This document shows, one piece after another, positions 34,650 to 42,799 of a stretch of DNA of 64,000 bases (position 1 is its first letter; each line of letters starts with the position of its first letter). The stretch lies in NCBI GenBank assembly GCA_001603005.1, contig LVAJ01000012.1, positions 124,001 through 188,000 on the forward strand, given 5' to 3'. Source of the DNA: Clostridiales bacterium Firm_04 (GTDB lineage: Bacteria; Bacillota; Clostridia; Oscillospirales; Ruminococcaceae). The translations under genes were made by a program, and so were the position numbers. The notes under the pieces are model-generated. The model was not told where the DNA came from, did not search any database, and was given only the letters and a program-made list of their open reading frames with translations.

Positions 34650-36102
34650 ATAATGCCTGTGCGCCGATCCGGATATACTCCGAGCCCTTCTGCACGATCA
34701 CTTCGATCGCAGCGCATCCGACAAGCTGATCTTCCGGCAGATACGCGGAAAACCCGTTCGGCTGATGCGCGTCCAGTTCCAGCGCTTCCTGCTCGCAGCA
34801 GAGAAACGCCACGTAATCCTGCGTCCCGTCCGAGCAAAGCGCGCGGAGATAAACCGCATCTACTTCTGAATATTCCGCATCAAACAAGCCGTACACATGC
34901 CGGTACGTGCCGTCCGATTCCGAGTTCATCCGAACCGGTTCTGCTTCCGGTGCAGACCGGAAATCAAGGAGCGCAGCAGGGGGCGCCGGCATTTTCGGCG
35001 TGTGGATCAGCAGATGATCGAGATTGCGCTCGACCAGCTCATATACTGCATAATCCGCCTGCGCAGACTCCAGCAGATCAATCTGGATCGCATTCGAGCG
35101 CAGATACGTGCAGGACGCAAAGCGTTCCGAGAGCAGCGGGATCAGTGCTCTGCCGAACGAATCGCGGAACATCAGCAGCGATTCACTGCCGTTTTCGCAG
35201 TAGGTCTGGATTTTCAGATCATCCACACTGCGCATTCTGCCGTCATCCTGATAGGTGTGCGGGATCTCATAAACCGCATTTTGATCCGGATTTTCCTTAG
35301 CAGGAGAGAGCATGCCCCAGAGATCGCCTGACCAGTCGCATGTCTCGGTACGCGGCGCATTGCCGAAGCCGAAATCATCGAGCCCGAGCGTTTGCAGCAA
35401 GGTCTGATAGCCGAGCATTGCGCCGTCGCCGTTCCAGTGCGTATCCAGCTTATGATAGAGCTGATACGGACCGTGTGCCGCCTGTTCGCGCAGAACGCCG
35501 CGCCAGTCGCAGACCGTCACATCGGTATGCGCCAGTACATCATACAGCGCGTCGAGATTGTTCTGATCGCCGGCTTTCAGATAACGCGCCGGCAGATTCT
35601 GCGGATAGATGCTTGCCTTATTCGGCGCGGGTGCAAACACGAATTTTGTGCCCTTTGTTTCAGCATAATCCGATACAAGCTTGAGATTGTACGCGATGTG
35701 CCGGATCTCTGTATCCGAAAGCGTCCGGACATTCGTTGCATCCGGAATCGTTTTTGCAAAATAGAGCCAGTCATTTTTTCCGATGATGACATCTGCTTCG
35801 GACGATACCCCGAACACCTTGTTTGTCAGGTCACCGTATGCCGTGACCAGATCGGAACGCAGTCCGAAGTGATCGGAAAACCACGCTTCATATTGCATCG
35901 GAAATTCCGTATTCAGCTTGCCTTCCTCTGTTTTGAGCGAAGGCTTTTCCGCAAGCACGCGATTCTCGGTATGATCTTCTTCCGATGCATCCGAATCGCT
36001 CCGAAGGCTGTTTGCTGCGAGAACAGTTCCCGGCACAGCCAGTATCCCGCAAACAGCAGCAGCATAAACGATCCGGAGCGTATTTTTTAATTTTTGCTTC
36101 AT
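34645..36102 (-). CDS. DHHW-family extracellular protein (AlgJ/AlgX-like)
   Basis: This 485-residue protein has an N-terminal signal or anchor (about 10-29) and the DHHW-type fold: FSDHFGLR, GKNDWLYFAK, the catalytic-type KLDTHWN and the Ser motif LMFRDSFGRAL. It is related to the SGNH-like proteins that work with MBOAT acyltransferases, passing acetyl groups to extracellular polymers. An MBOAT gene lies 13 bases upstream, which supports this. Its stop codon falls within the palindromic element. Confidence 0.85.
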   Translation of the reverse strand: MKQKLKNTLRIVYAAAVCGILAVPGTVLAANSLRSDSDASEEDHTENRVLAEKPSLKTEEGKLNTEFPMQYEAWFSDHFGLRSDLVTAYGDLTNKVFGVSSEADVIIGKNDWLYFAKTIPDATNVRTLSDTEIRHIAYNLKLVSDYAETKGTKFVFAPAPNKASIYPQNLPARYLKAGDQNNLDALYDVLAHTDVTVCDWRGVLREQAAHGPYQLYHKLDTHWNGDGAMLGYQTLLQTLGLDDFGFGNAPRTETCDWSGDLWGMLSPAKENPDQNAVYEIPHTYQDDGRMRSVDDLKIQTYCENGSESLLMFRDSFGRALIPLLSERFASCTYLRSNAIQIDLLESAQADYAVYELVERNLDHLLIHTPKMPAPPAALLDFRSAPEAEPVRMNSESDGTYRHVYGLFDAEYSEVDAVYLRALCSDGTQDYVAFLCCEQEALELDAHQPNGFSAYLPEDQLVGCAAIEVIVQKGSEYIRIGAQALY

Positions 36103-36115
36103 AGATACCCCCAGA

Positions 36116-37528
36116 TCAGAAACGGAAATAGATAAACGGATGATAGGTCGTTGCCGCTGCGTTCATCATGCAGAGAATCAGCAGACCGATCGCCAGCACG
36201 GAAAGCACGGTCTCCGTTGTACCGGCAGCGCGTGCCATTGCCTTGTCTGCGATCCGCTTCGGCAGCGGTGTTGCGCCGATCACCGCAAGGATCAATGCTG
36301 TAACAGCCAGCGGCGAAAGCAGCTGCGTACATGCAGAAAGCGCTGTCATGGAAAGATTCCTTCCGCTGAACATGCTGACATAGAAGCGCAGCGCCTGCGG
36401 GAGCGTATCTGCACGGAAAATGACAAATGCGCAGACAACCGCAAACATCGTATACAGATGCAGATACCATGTGCGGCGGGCAGGCTCTTTTTTGCCGCGG
36501 CGCACGATCTGTTCGATGTGCATGAGCGCGCCGTTCAGCGCACCCCAGATCACAAAATTCCAGCTTGCACCGTGCCAGAGACCGGTGCAGAGAAAGACGA
36601 TCCATTTGTTGCGGACAGTCTTGCGCGCGCCTTTGCGGTTGCCGCCGAGCGGAATATAGAGATACTCGCGGAACCATGTGGTCAGGGAGATGTGCCAGCG
36701 GCGCCAGAACTCCGTGATCGAAGCAGAGCAGTAGGGATAGCGGAAGTTCTCCGGAAATTCAAATCCGAAGATCCTGCCCATGCCGATCGCCATGTCGCTG
36801 TATGCAGAAAAATCATAGTAGATCTGCAGCGTATAGCAGATCGCGCCGAGCCATGCCGTCGGAAGCGCAAGCGTATCGGTCATACCGAAAACCGCATCCG
36901 CGATCTGACCGACCGTATCCGCTAGCAGAAGCTTTTTGCCGAGTCCGCAGATCATACGGCGCAGTCCGGAAGCGACCTGCTCCGGCGTGGAGCTGCGCTG
37001 CGAAAGCGCATCGGCAACGGTCTGATACCGGACGATTGGTCCTGCGATCAGCTGCGGGAAGAACGAAATATAGAGCAGAAGCCGGAAATAATTCCGCTGT
37101 GCCTGTGCATCCTTCCGCGACACATCCATGATATACGAGATCGCCTGAAACACAAAAAAGGAAATGCCGATCGGCAGCCGCAGGTTCAGCAGCGGGATCG
37201 ACGTTCCGAGACAGCCGTTCACTGTCCCGATCAGAAAATCGCTGTATTTGTACACACAAAGCACGCCGAGATCGCCGATAATACCGAGCGGCAGAAAAAT
37301 CCGCCGGCAGATCTCATTTTTCTGAAGCAGCAGGGCTGTGCCCCAGCTCCAGAGCACAACCCCAAGCATCAGCAGCATCGCGACCGGCTCGCCGAATCCG
37401 TAGAAGATCAGGCTTGCAGCGGTCAGCAATGCGTTTCTGACGCGCAGCATTTTTGCAGGGATCAGAAAATAACAGAGAAAAACCAGCGGGAAAAAGATAA
37501 ATAAGAAAATCGGACTGCTGAACGTCAT
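36116..37528 (-). CDS. MBOAT-family membrane O-acyltransferase (AlgI-like)
   Basis: This 470-residue protein has 10-12 membrane helices. The MBOAT signature includes the catalytic His in LWHGASWNFVIWG, with FWRRWHISLTTWFREYLYIPLGGNRKG before it. Such proteins move acetyl groups across the membrane for O-acetylation of surface polymers, with a DHHW partner outside; that partner is the next gene. GAGG lies 8 bases before the ATG. The acceptor in this organism is unknown. Confidence 0.92.
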   Translation of the reverse strand: MTFSSPIFLFIFFPLVFLCYFLIPAKMLRVRNALLTAASLIFYGFGEPVAMLLMLGVVLWSWGTALLLQKNEICRRIFLPLGIIGDLGVLCVYKYSDFLIGTVNGCLGTSIPLLNLRLPIGISFFVFQAISYIMDVSRKDAQAQRNYFRLLLYISFFPQLIAGPIVRYQTVADALSQRSSTPEQVASGLRRMICGLGKKLLLADTVGQIADAVFGMTDTLALPTAWLGAICYTLQIYYDFSAYSDMAIGMGRIFGFEFPENFRYPYCSASITEFWRRWHISLTTWFREYLYIPLGGNRKGARKTVRNKWIVFLCTGLWHGASWNFVIWGALNGALMHIEQIVRRGKKEPARRTWYLHLYTMFAVVCAFVIFRADTLPQALRFYVSMFSGRNLSMTALSACTQLLSPLAVTALILAVIGATPLPKRIADKAMARAAGTTETVLSVLAIGLLILCMMNAAATTYHPFIYFRF

Positions 37529-37545
37529 ATCAATTCCTCAAATGA

Positions 37546-38298
37546 TTATACATTCGCCATCAGGTCGATTGCGTTTACTTTGTCATTGTCATCGAACATG
37601 AATTTCAGTGTGCCGCCGTCAGCAGAATAGCTGACATTGAACGGGCTTTCCGATTCGCCGTAAGCCTGAATGACCTCATCCTTCGTGCTGCCGACGCCGA
37701 TGCCCTTTGCAGTACGGATGCTCGTGCCGGTAACGTAGAGCTCCACGACAGATTCCTTGCCGTTTTCGAGCGTGGTGTGCAGCTCAAATTCCGGATACGT
37801 GTAAACAACGTCCTTGCCGTTGACCAGACAGCTGTCAGCCTCGGTTCTTTTATAGTTTTTGTTCTGTGCAACAAAGCTTGCAGGATCGCTGCCGAGCTTC
37901 AATGCATCAAAAATGTTCGCAGTCAGATCCGACGGAGGAGTCGGATCATCCGCAGGCTTCGTCGCAGGAGCATCGGTTGCCTGTGTATCCTGTGCAGCCG
38001 GTGCTTCCGTGGTCTGTGCAGCGGCATCCGTCTTGGATTCTTCCGCAGCGGTTGTCTCCGGTGCAGTTGTTTCTGCTGCATCCGACTCCGCAGCGGTCGT
38101 CTCCGCAGCAGTCGTTGTCTCGGCGGTCTCTGCGGTCGTGGTTTCCTCTGCATCTGCCGTCGTTTCTGCGACAGTCGTGACAGCAGCAGTGGTTTCTGCG
38201 GTGCTGCTGGAATCGGTGACGATATCATCACCGCAGCCGCAGAGGGATGCTGCGCAGACAAGTCCGCAGACAGCCGAAATTACAAAATTCTTTTTCAT
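37546..38298 (-). CDS. Lipoprotein with Thr/Glu/Ala-rich linker
   Basis: This 250-residue lipoprotein has a lipobox (SLCGC) at about residues 18-22, a low-complexity stretch of about 95 residues (repeated AETT/AAET units) and a small C-terminal domain whose IGVGSTKDEVIQAYGE resembles SmpA/OmlA-like folds. AAAAGGA lies about 8 bases before the chosen ATG at 38298; an earlier ATG overlaps the ribosome-binding site. It sits 17 bases before MBOAT and 33 bases after the transglutaminase gene. Confidence 0.8.
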   Translation of the reverse strand: MKKNFVISAVCGLVCAASLCGCGDDIVTDSSSTAETTAAVTTVAETTADAEETTTAETAETTTAAETTAAESDAAETTAPETTAAEESKTDAAAQTTEAPAAQDTQATDAPATKPADDPTPPSDLTANIFDALKLGSDPASFVAQNKNYKRTEADSCLVNGKDVVYTYPEFELHTTLENGKESVVELYVTGTSIRTAKGIGVGSTKDEVIQAYGESESPFNVSYSADGGTLKFMFDDNDKVNAIDLMANV

Positions 38299-38331
38299 TT
38301 TTATCATCCTTTTCTATTATAATAAACAAAC

Positions 38332-40452
38332 TTAAATGGGCTCATAGGTCGCGCTGATCAGGTTGCCGCGGTGATCATATTTTGCATGAACATAGCCGCG
38401 AAGCGTATAGCCCGGACCGCCGTTGTTGATATCAGCCTGATTCTGCTGCGCAAGCGTCAGGTGAGATCGCTGATAGCGATAGGTCGGATCGTAATTCCAC
38501 CATACACCGTCTATCTTGACCTGTACCCAGTAATGATGCGAATTGTGCCAAGCGTAAACAACACGCGTCTCAAAGCCGGCGCGCTGGAACACAAAGTCCA
38601 GTGCAGCAGCCAGATAATAGCAGACACCTCTGTTATTTGCAAATGTATAGTCGATCAGCTTATCCCAGCCCGCATTCAGAAGCTGCTGCGTGGTACGCGC
38701 AGTTTCCATGCTGGCGTAGTAATTCGGGGTGTAGAACGACTGATAGACGCCGTTTACCGTCTTGTTGCTGTTCGCAATGTATTTATCAGCCGTGATCGCG
38801 CGCTGACTGCGTGCAGAACCGTTCGCATCAATCGAATAGCCGTCAATCGTGGTCGAAACAGCCATGACGCCGTTTGCATTGAAGTAGCTCGACTGCGTCG
38901 GGAGCTCCTGCCAGCCGGTCAGTGCCTGACCGTCCGTACCGCCGTAATACCGGCTGCCGTTCGGGGCAGTGTACCAGCCGGAGATCGTGTGTCCGTTCTG
39001 GTCAAACAGATAGGTCTTGCCGTCAATGACAGTCAGCGAGCGCGCCATGATGCCGGATGCGCTGAAATAGTAGCGGTAATCGCCGACTACATGCCAGCCG
39101 GTCTGCATTTTGCCCTCTGCATTGAACAGATAGCGGTAGGAATTGCCGTCTGCGCCGGTCAGATCGCGGAAGCCGATCTGCATGATGCCCTCAATGCTGA
39201 AATAGTAGACATCCGTGCCGATCGTCTGCAAGCCTGTGACTGCCTGTCCGGTCTCATTTGCATAATACTTGCTGCCGTCCGGTGCGGTATACCAGCCCTT
39301 GACCATATGACCGAGCGAGTCGATCAGATAGGTCTTGCCGTCCAGAACGACAGGCTCCTTCATCATGATACCGTCATCCGTGAAGTAATAGCGGTAATCT
39401 CCGACCACATGCCAGCCGGTCTGCATGATGCCCTGTGCGTTGAACAGATAGCGGTAGGTATTGCCGTCGGCGGCAGGAAGATCGCGGAAACCGATCTGCA
39501 TAATGCCGCTCTCATTAAAATAGTACACATTTTCGCCGATCGGCTGCATGCCGGTCAGCATGACACCGCTCTTGTTAAAATAGCGTGTGCCGTCTGCTGT
39601 TTCAATGAATCCGGTCTGCATCAAACCGTCCGCATCAAAATAATAGGTCTTGCCGTCCGCTGTGTACAGTCCGGTTACGAGCACACCCTTTGCATCAAAC
39701 AGATACTTCTGCGCGTCGATCGTCTGCCAGCCGGTGACTCTGCCGGTTTCCGGATCCGCATAGGAGCGGGCACCGTTTTTCGCAGTTATCCAGCCGGTCA
39801 GGATCTCATGCGTTTCAGCATCGTAAAACCGCGTGATGCCGTCCGCAGCAGTCTGCCAGCCGGTCAGCAGGATGCCTTTTTCGGAGAACAGATACGGCAT
39901 GCCGTCGATCTCGGTTTCGCCGGCAGCATCTGCATAGGTCCAGCTGCCGTCTGCAACGAGCTGCCATTTGTCGCGGACGCCGTATTCGTCAAAGTCGAGC
40001 TTTTCGCCTTCATCCGTTGTCGCTTCACCGGTCAGCTTGCCGTTTTTGCGGGAGACATAGTAGTTCTCGCCGCGCCACTCGATCCAGCCGAATTTCGCTT
40101 CGCCGTTTTTGTCGTAGTAAAAGCGCTTGTCATCCACAGTCTGCCAGCCGAGCTGTTGAACGCCGTTTGGTGCGAATACATAAGTAATGCCGTCGATCTC
40201 GACATTGCCGACAGACTTGTTTCCCTTTGCGTCATAATAATAACGCTTGCCGTTCTCGATCTGCCAGCCGGTCACAGGTGCGGTCGTTTCCTTGACCGGT
40301 TCCTCTGACGCCTTTGTCGGCTCCTCACCGGTCTTGGCAGGCGCTTCGACCGTCTTCGCAGGATCTTCCGCTGCCTTCGCCGGAACGGTCAGCACGCTGA
40401 ATGATCCGATGCAGACTGCCGGCAGAATGATTGCCGACCAGATTTTGTTCAT
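38332..40452 (-). CDS. Cell-wall-binding-repeat protein with transglutaminase-like domain
   Basis: This secreted 706-residue protein has a signal peptide (about 1-27), an acidic linker and some 20 choline-binding-type repeats (GWQ...YYFD...G pattern) from about 60 to 540. The C-terminal transglutaminase-like domain has Cys in NRGVCYYLAAALD, His in SHHYWVQVKID and Asp in WNYDPTY. It may crosslink or cleave wall-bound proteins. It heads a minus-strand operon with a lipoprotein, MBOAT and DHHW genes. A promoter lies at 40517-40546. Confidence 0.88.
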   Translation of the reverse strand: MNKIWSAIILPAVCIGSFSVLTVPAKAAEDPAKTVEAPAKTGEEPTKASEEPVKETTAPVTGWQIENGKRYYYDAKGNKSVGNVEIDGITYVFAPNGVQQLGWQTVDDKRFYYDKNGEAKFGWIEWRGENYYVSRKNGKLTGEATTDEGEKLDFDEYGVRDKWQLVADGSWTYADAAGETEIDGMPYLFSEKGILLTGWQTAADGITRFYDAETHEILTGWITAKNGARSYADPETGRVTGWQTIDAQKYLFDAKGVLVTGLYTADGKTYYFDADGLMQTGFIETADGTRYFNKSGVMLTGMQPIGENVYYFNESGIMQIGFRDLPAADGNTYRYLFNAQGIMQTGWHVVGDYRYYFTDDGIMMKEPVVLDGKTYLIDSLGHMVKGWYTAPDGSKYYANETGQAVTGLQTIGTDVYYFSIEGIMQIGFRDLTGADGNSYRYLFNAEGKMQTGWHVVGDYRYYFSASGIMARSLTVIDGKTYLFDQNGHTISGWYTAPNGSRYYGGTDGQALTGWQELPTQSSYFNANGVMAVSTTIDGYSIDANGSARSQRAITADKYIANSNKTVNGVYQSFYTPNYYASMETARTTQQLLNAGWDKLIDYTFANNRGVCYYLAAALDFVFQRAGFETRVVYAWHNSHHYWVQVKIDGVWWNYDPTYRYQRSHLTLAQQNQADINNGGPGYTLRGYVHAKYDHRGNLISATYEPI
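38876..39511 (-). repeat. Two tandem 318-bp modules inside the wall-binding gene
   Basis: Units of 106 codons (39194-39511 and 38876-39193) each begin near GIMQIGFRDL and contain TGWHVVGDYRYYF and GKTYL. The spacing of 318 bases was measured from a shared 10-base anchor. They look like a recent duplication of a group of repeats. Confidence 0.65.
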
Positions 40453-40516
40453 AAAGTGTACCTCTTTTCTGTAAATGCGGCGCAAAAAAATGCAATACCG
40501 CAGATAGATTCATCAT

Positions 40517-40546
40517 ATTATAGCACACGCTAATTGTTTTTGTCAA
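40517..40546 (-). promoter_or_regulatory. Promoter of the wall-binding/acetylation operon
   Basis: TTGACA (40541-40546) and TATAAT (40517-40522) on the minus strand, with an 18-base spacer. Confidence 0.75.
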
Positions 40547-40597
40547 GGATTCAGACTGCATCTAAATATGAAGATTCTATTAACAGCCGCAACAAAA

Positions 40598-40628
40598 TAC
40601 CAGTTCCGCAAGATAGGCGAAACCGGTA
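40598..40628 (-). terminator. Possible terminator after the DUF4003 gene
   Basis: An 8-bp stem with one wobble pair (40598-40605 with 40621-40628) is followed on the minus strand by TTTTGTTG. Confidence 0.4.
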
Positions 40629-40644
40629 TCTGTTTCTGGTATGA

Positions 40645-41625
40645 TCAGGTATCCATGACAATCGTTGCAGCGGTGAGCGAACCCATTGCGGCACACATCG
40701 CTGCTTCCTGCGCAGCGATCGAAGCAGCTGCCGACGCAGCCGCCGCGGCATCCGCAAAGGTGTTCGGTGCATAGGCTGTCGTCACAAGCATTGCCGCATG
40801 CATCATACGGGCTTTTGTGCTGATGCCGTACATGCCCTTATAATCAGGATGCTGCTGCAATGCGGCATCTACCGCGAGAATATCGTTCACAGCCTGCTGC
40901 GGATCCGTATTCAGAACCGTCAGTGCCGCAAGCACCGGCAGTTCATAGGATTTGCCGTATTTTCCGCCGGCTGCACCGATCGTCTGGAAAAGTGTGAGAA
41001 GCTGTGCACATTTTGCCTGCGGTTCTGCATCGGACAGCGCAAGAATATGCGAAAGCGTCTGTCGTGTGTTGCTGTCACTGAAATGATTCAGCAGGCGATA
41101 GCTCTCCTCCATGTCCGCGATCAGTGCATCATCCTCCTTCGGCGATGCCGCGAGCATGACTGCAAAAACGCTGTCCTCGGAGCTGGTCAGGATCGGATGC
41201 TGCTTTTTCATCATTTCGTAGAGCTCTTTGCCGCGCTCGATCATCGTGACCGACTGCTCCGGCGTTGCCATGTCAATCAGCAGGAACGCGGTCAACACCA
41301 GATAATCCGACGAGAAAAAGTATTTTTTCAGAAGCTCGTAATTCTTCTGTGCGGTCATGAACTTCTGCTGCGGATCGCTGTCGGTCAGGAGCATCGTTGC
41401 ACAGGATGCCTGCAGATTGCCGCGAAATGCGGAAAAGATGCCGGAATTGGATTTGACAATGCGGTTTGCGGCATTCAGCGATTCCGGTGTCGCGACCAGA
41501 CCGTGCGAGCAAAGCAGATTTGCGCAGGCTGCATACAGATCGTTGTAACCGAATTTGAATGTTTTGCAGATCGCGTTGTAGTTGGCAAAATATGCATTCA
41601 CCAGATTTGTCAGGTTCATATCCAT
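40645..41625 (-). CDS. DUF4003-like helical protein
   Basis: This 326-residue cytoplasmic protein is almost all helical. The IFSAFRGNLQASCATML segment followed by a YxLLKKYFFSSDYL stretch resembles DUF4003. The tail is rich in Ala (AAAAASAAASIAA). GGAG lies 8 bases before the ATG at 41625. The gene starts 15 bases after the upstream COG0523 GTPase gene, so the two are co-transcribed. The function of the family is not known. Confidence 0.75.
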   Translation of the reverse strand: MDMNLTNLVNAYFANYNAICKTFKFGYNDLYAACANLLCSHGLVATPESLNAANRIVKSNSGIFSAFRGNLQASCATMLLTDSDPQQKFMTAQKNYELLKKYFFSSDYLVLTAFLLIDMATPEQSVTMIERGKELYEMMKKQHPILTSSEDSVFAVMLAASPKEDDALIADMEESYRLLNHFSDSNTRQTLSHILALSDAEPQAKCAQLLTLFQTIGAAGGKYGKSYELPVLAALTVLNTDPQQAVNDILAVDAALQQHPDYKGMYGISTKARMMHAAMLVTTAYAPNTFADAAAAASAAASIAAQEAAMCAAMGSLTAATIVMDT

Positions 41626-41640
41626 TATAATAACTCCTTT

Positions 41641-42615
41641 TCAGATGCAGACATAATCGTCCGCAGTATTGACTGATTTGATATGCGCGTCGATCGCAGG
41701 CAGAGACAGGTGTTCGCCAATGACGATCAGCACAGCCTGTCCTTCCGGAACCGGCGCGATCTCGGTGTTTCCGTTGACCATGTTCAGCTTGTGCCAGCTG
41801 CCGTCATCGGACTGGAACGAGCCCTTGATCCGGTGGATCTGACCGCATGCGGGATCCCGCAGGACCGTTTGCAGCACCGGTTCCAGATCGCTGTCCGGAA
41901 TCCGGAAGCGCATGAAGTAATGCACGGTGCTTTGCAGCGCCTCGGTGCGGAACTTCTTCACATAGCTGGCATTCTGATAGCCGGATTCCGAAAGATCAAG
42001 ATAATCCTGTGGCGTCAGCGCATCCCAGTTTTTCGCGAGCACATCTGCTGCGGTAAAGCGCCGGTTGCACTGAATCGCTTCGAGTGCCGGATTCAGCTTG
42101 CCGAGCACGCGTTCTGCTGCTGCATCGGGGGATTCGTCATCTGCGATCTTGCTGAGTACCAGTCTGCCGCAGCATGCCGCTTCCGACGCAAGCAGATAGT
42201 TCATTTCCTCGGACATGTTCCCGCGGTCCTGCGCATCTGCGATCGTCAGGATGCTGCCGATCTGGTACCATTTGTCGAGCGGGGATTCGTAAAGCAGATC
42301 GAAAAATTCGTCCATATCGAAGATGCCGGAAGGCTCCACGATGATGCGGTCGAAATGCTGCATGCCGAGCGCGATCAGCTGTGTACGGAACCGTCTGCGG
42401 TGGCAGTACGGATCGTTGCAGCCGGAGACCATTTCCAGCTGACAGTTTTCGCATTTCAGCTCCTGCAGCAGCAGCATATCCACATTGACTGCGCCGAAAT
42501 CATTCTCCAGAACGGCGATTCGTTCGCCGCGGTCAAGGCAAGCCCGCGCGTATTTCAGCAGGAAGGTCGTTTTGCCCGCGCCGAGAATGCCCGTTATCAG
42601 GTCAATTTTCGTCAT
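41641..42615 (-). CDS. COG0523/CobW-family metal-chaperone-like GTPase
   Basis: This 324-residue protein has Walker A (GILGAGKTT), LENDFGAVNVD, IIVEPSGIFD and a TKID-like SKIADDES, as in the G3E GTPases that handle zinc, cobalt or nickel. The family's usual CxCC metal site appears changed to SGCNDPYC. AGAGGTGA lies about 5 bases before the ATG at 42615. It is followed by a DUF4003 gene. The metal and client are unknown. Confidence 0.85.
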   Translation of the reverse strand: MTKIDLITGILGAGKTTFLLKYARACLDRGERIAVLENDFGAVNVDMLLLQELKCENCQLEMVSGCNDPYCHRRRFRTQLIALGMQHFDRIIVEPSGIFDMDEFFDLLYESPLDKWYQIGSILTIADAQDRGNMSEEMNYLLASEAACCGRLVLSKIADDESPDAAAERVLGKLNPALEAIQCNRRFTAADVLAKNWDALTPQDYLDLSESGYQNASYVKKFRTEALQSTVHYFMRFRIPDSDLEPVLQTVLRDPACGQIHRIKGSFQSDDGSWHKLNMVNGNTEIAPVPEGQAVLIVIGEHLSLPAIDAHIKSVNTADDYVCI

Positions 42616-42740
42616 ATGATTCACCTCTGATCCGGAAACGCATTGTTTCCGTGCATTATTATAACATAATCGCGCCGAAAACGCAAGAAACTTCATAAGA
42701 TTTTAAGAATGCGTCAGATCGGCAGCTGCTCCGGATACAG

Positions 42741-42778
42741 ATGCGCCCGCACACAGTTTTCGCTGTATGCGGGCGCAT
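42741..42778. other. Strong hairpin between the GH43-like and COG0523 genes
   Basis: A 16-bp stem (42741-42756 with 42763-42778, one wobble) lies downstream of the GH43-like gene. On that gene's strand no T-run follows, so it may be a terminator or an mRNA 3' stabiliser. Confidence 0.55.
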
Positions 42779-42799
42779 TTTAATACTGAAAATGAGGTG

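Noticed and set aside
38371..40308. A 645-codon open frame antisense to the wall-binding gene
   Set aside because: It is a by-product of the repeat structure on the minus strand and has no recognisable feature.
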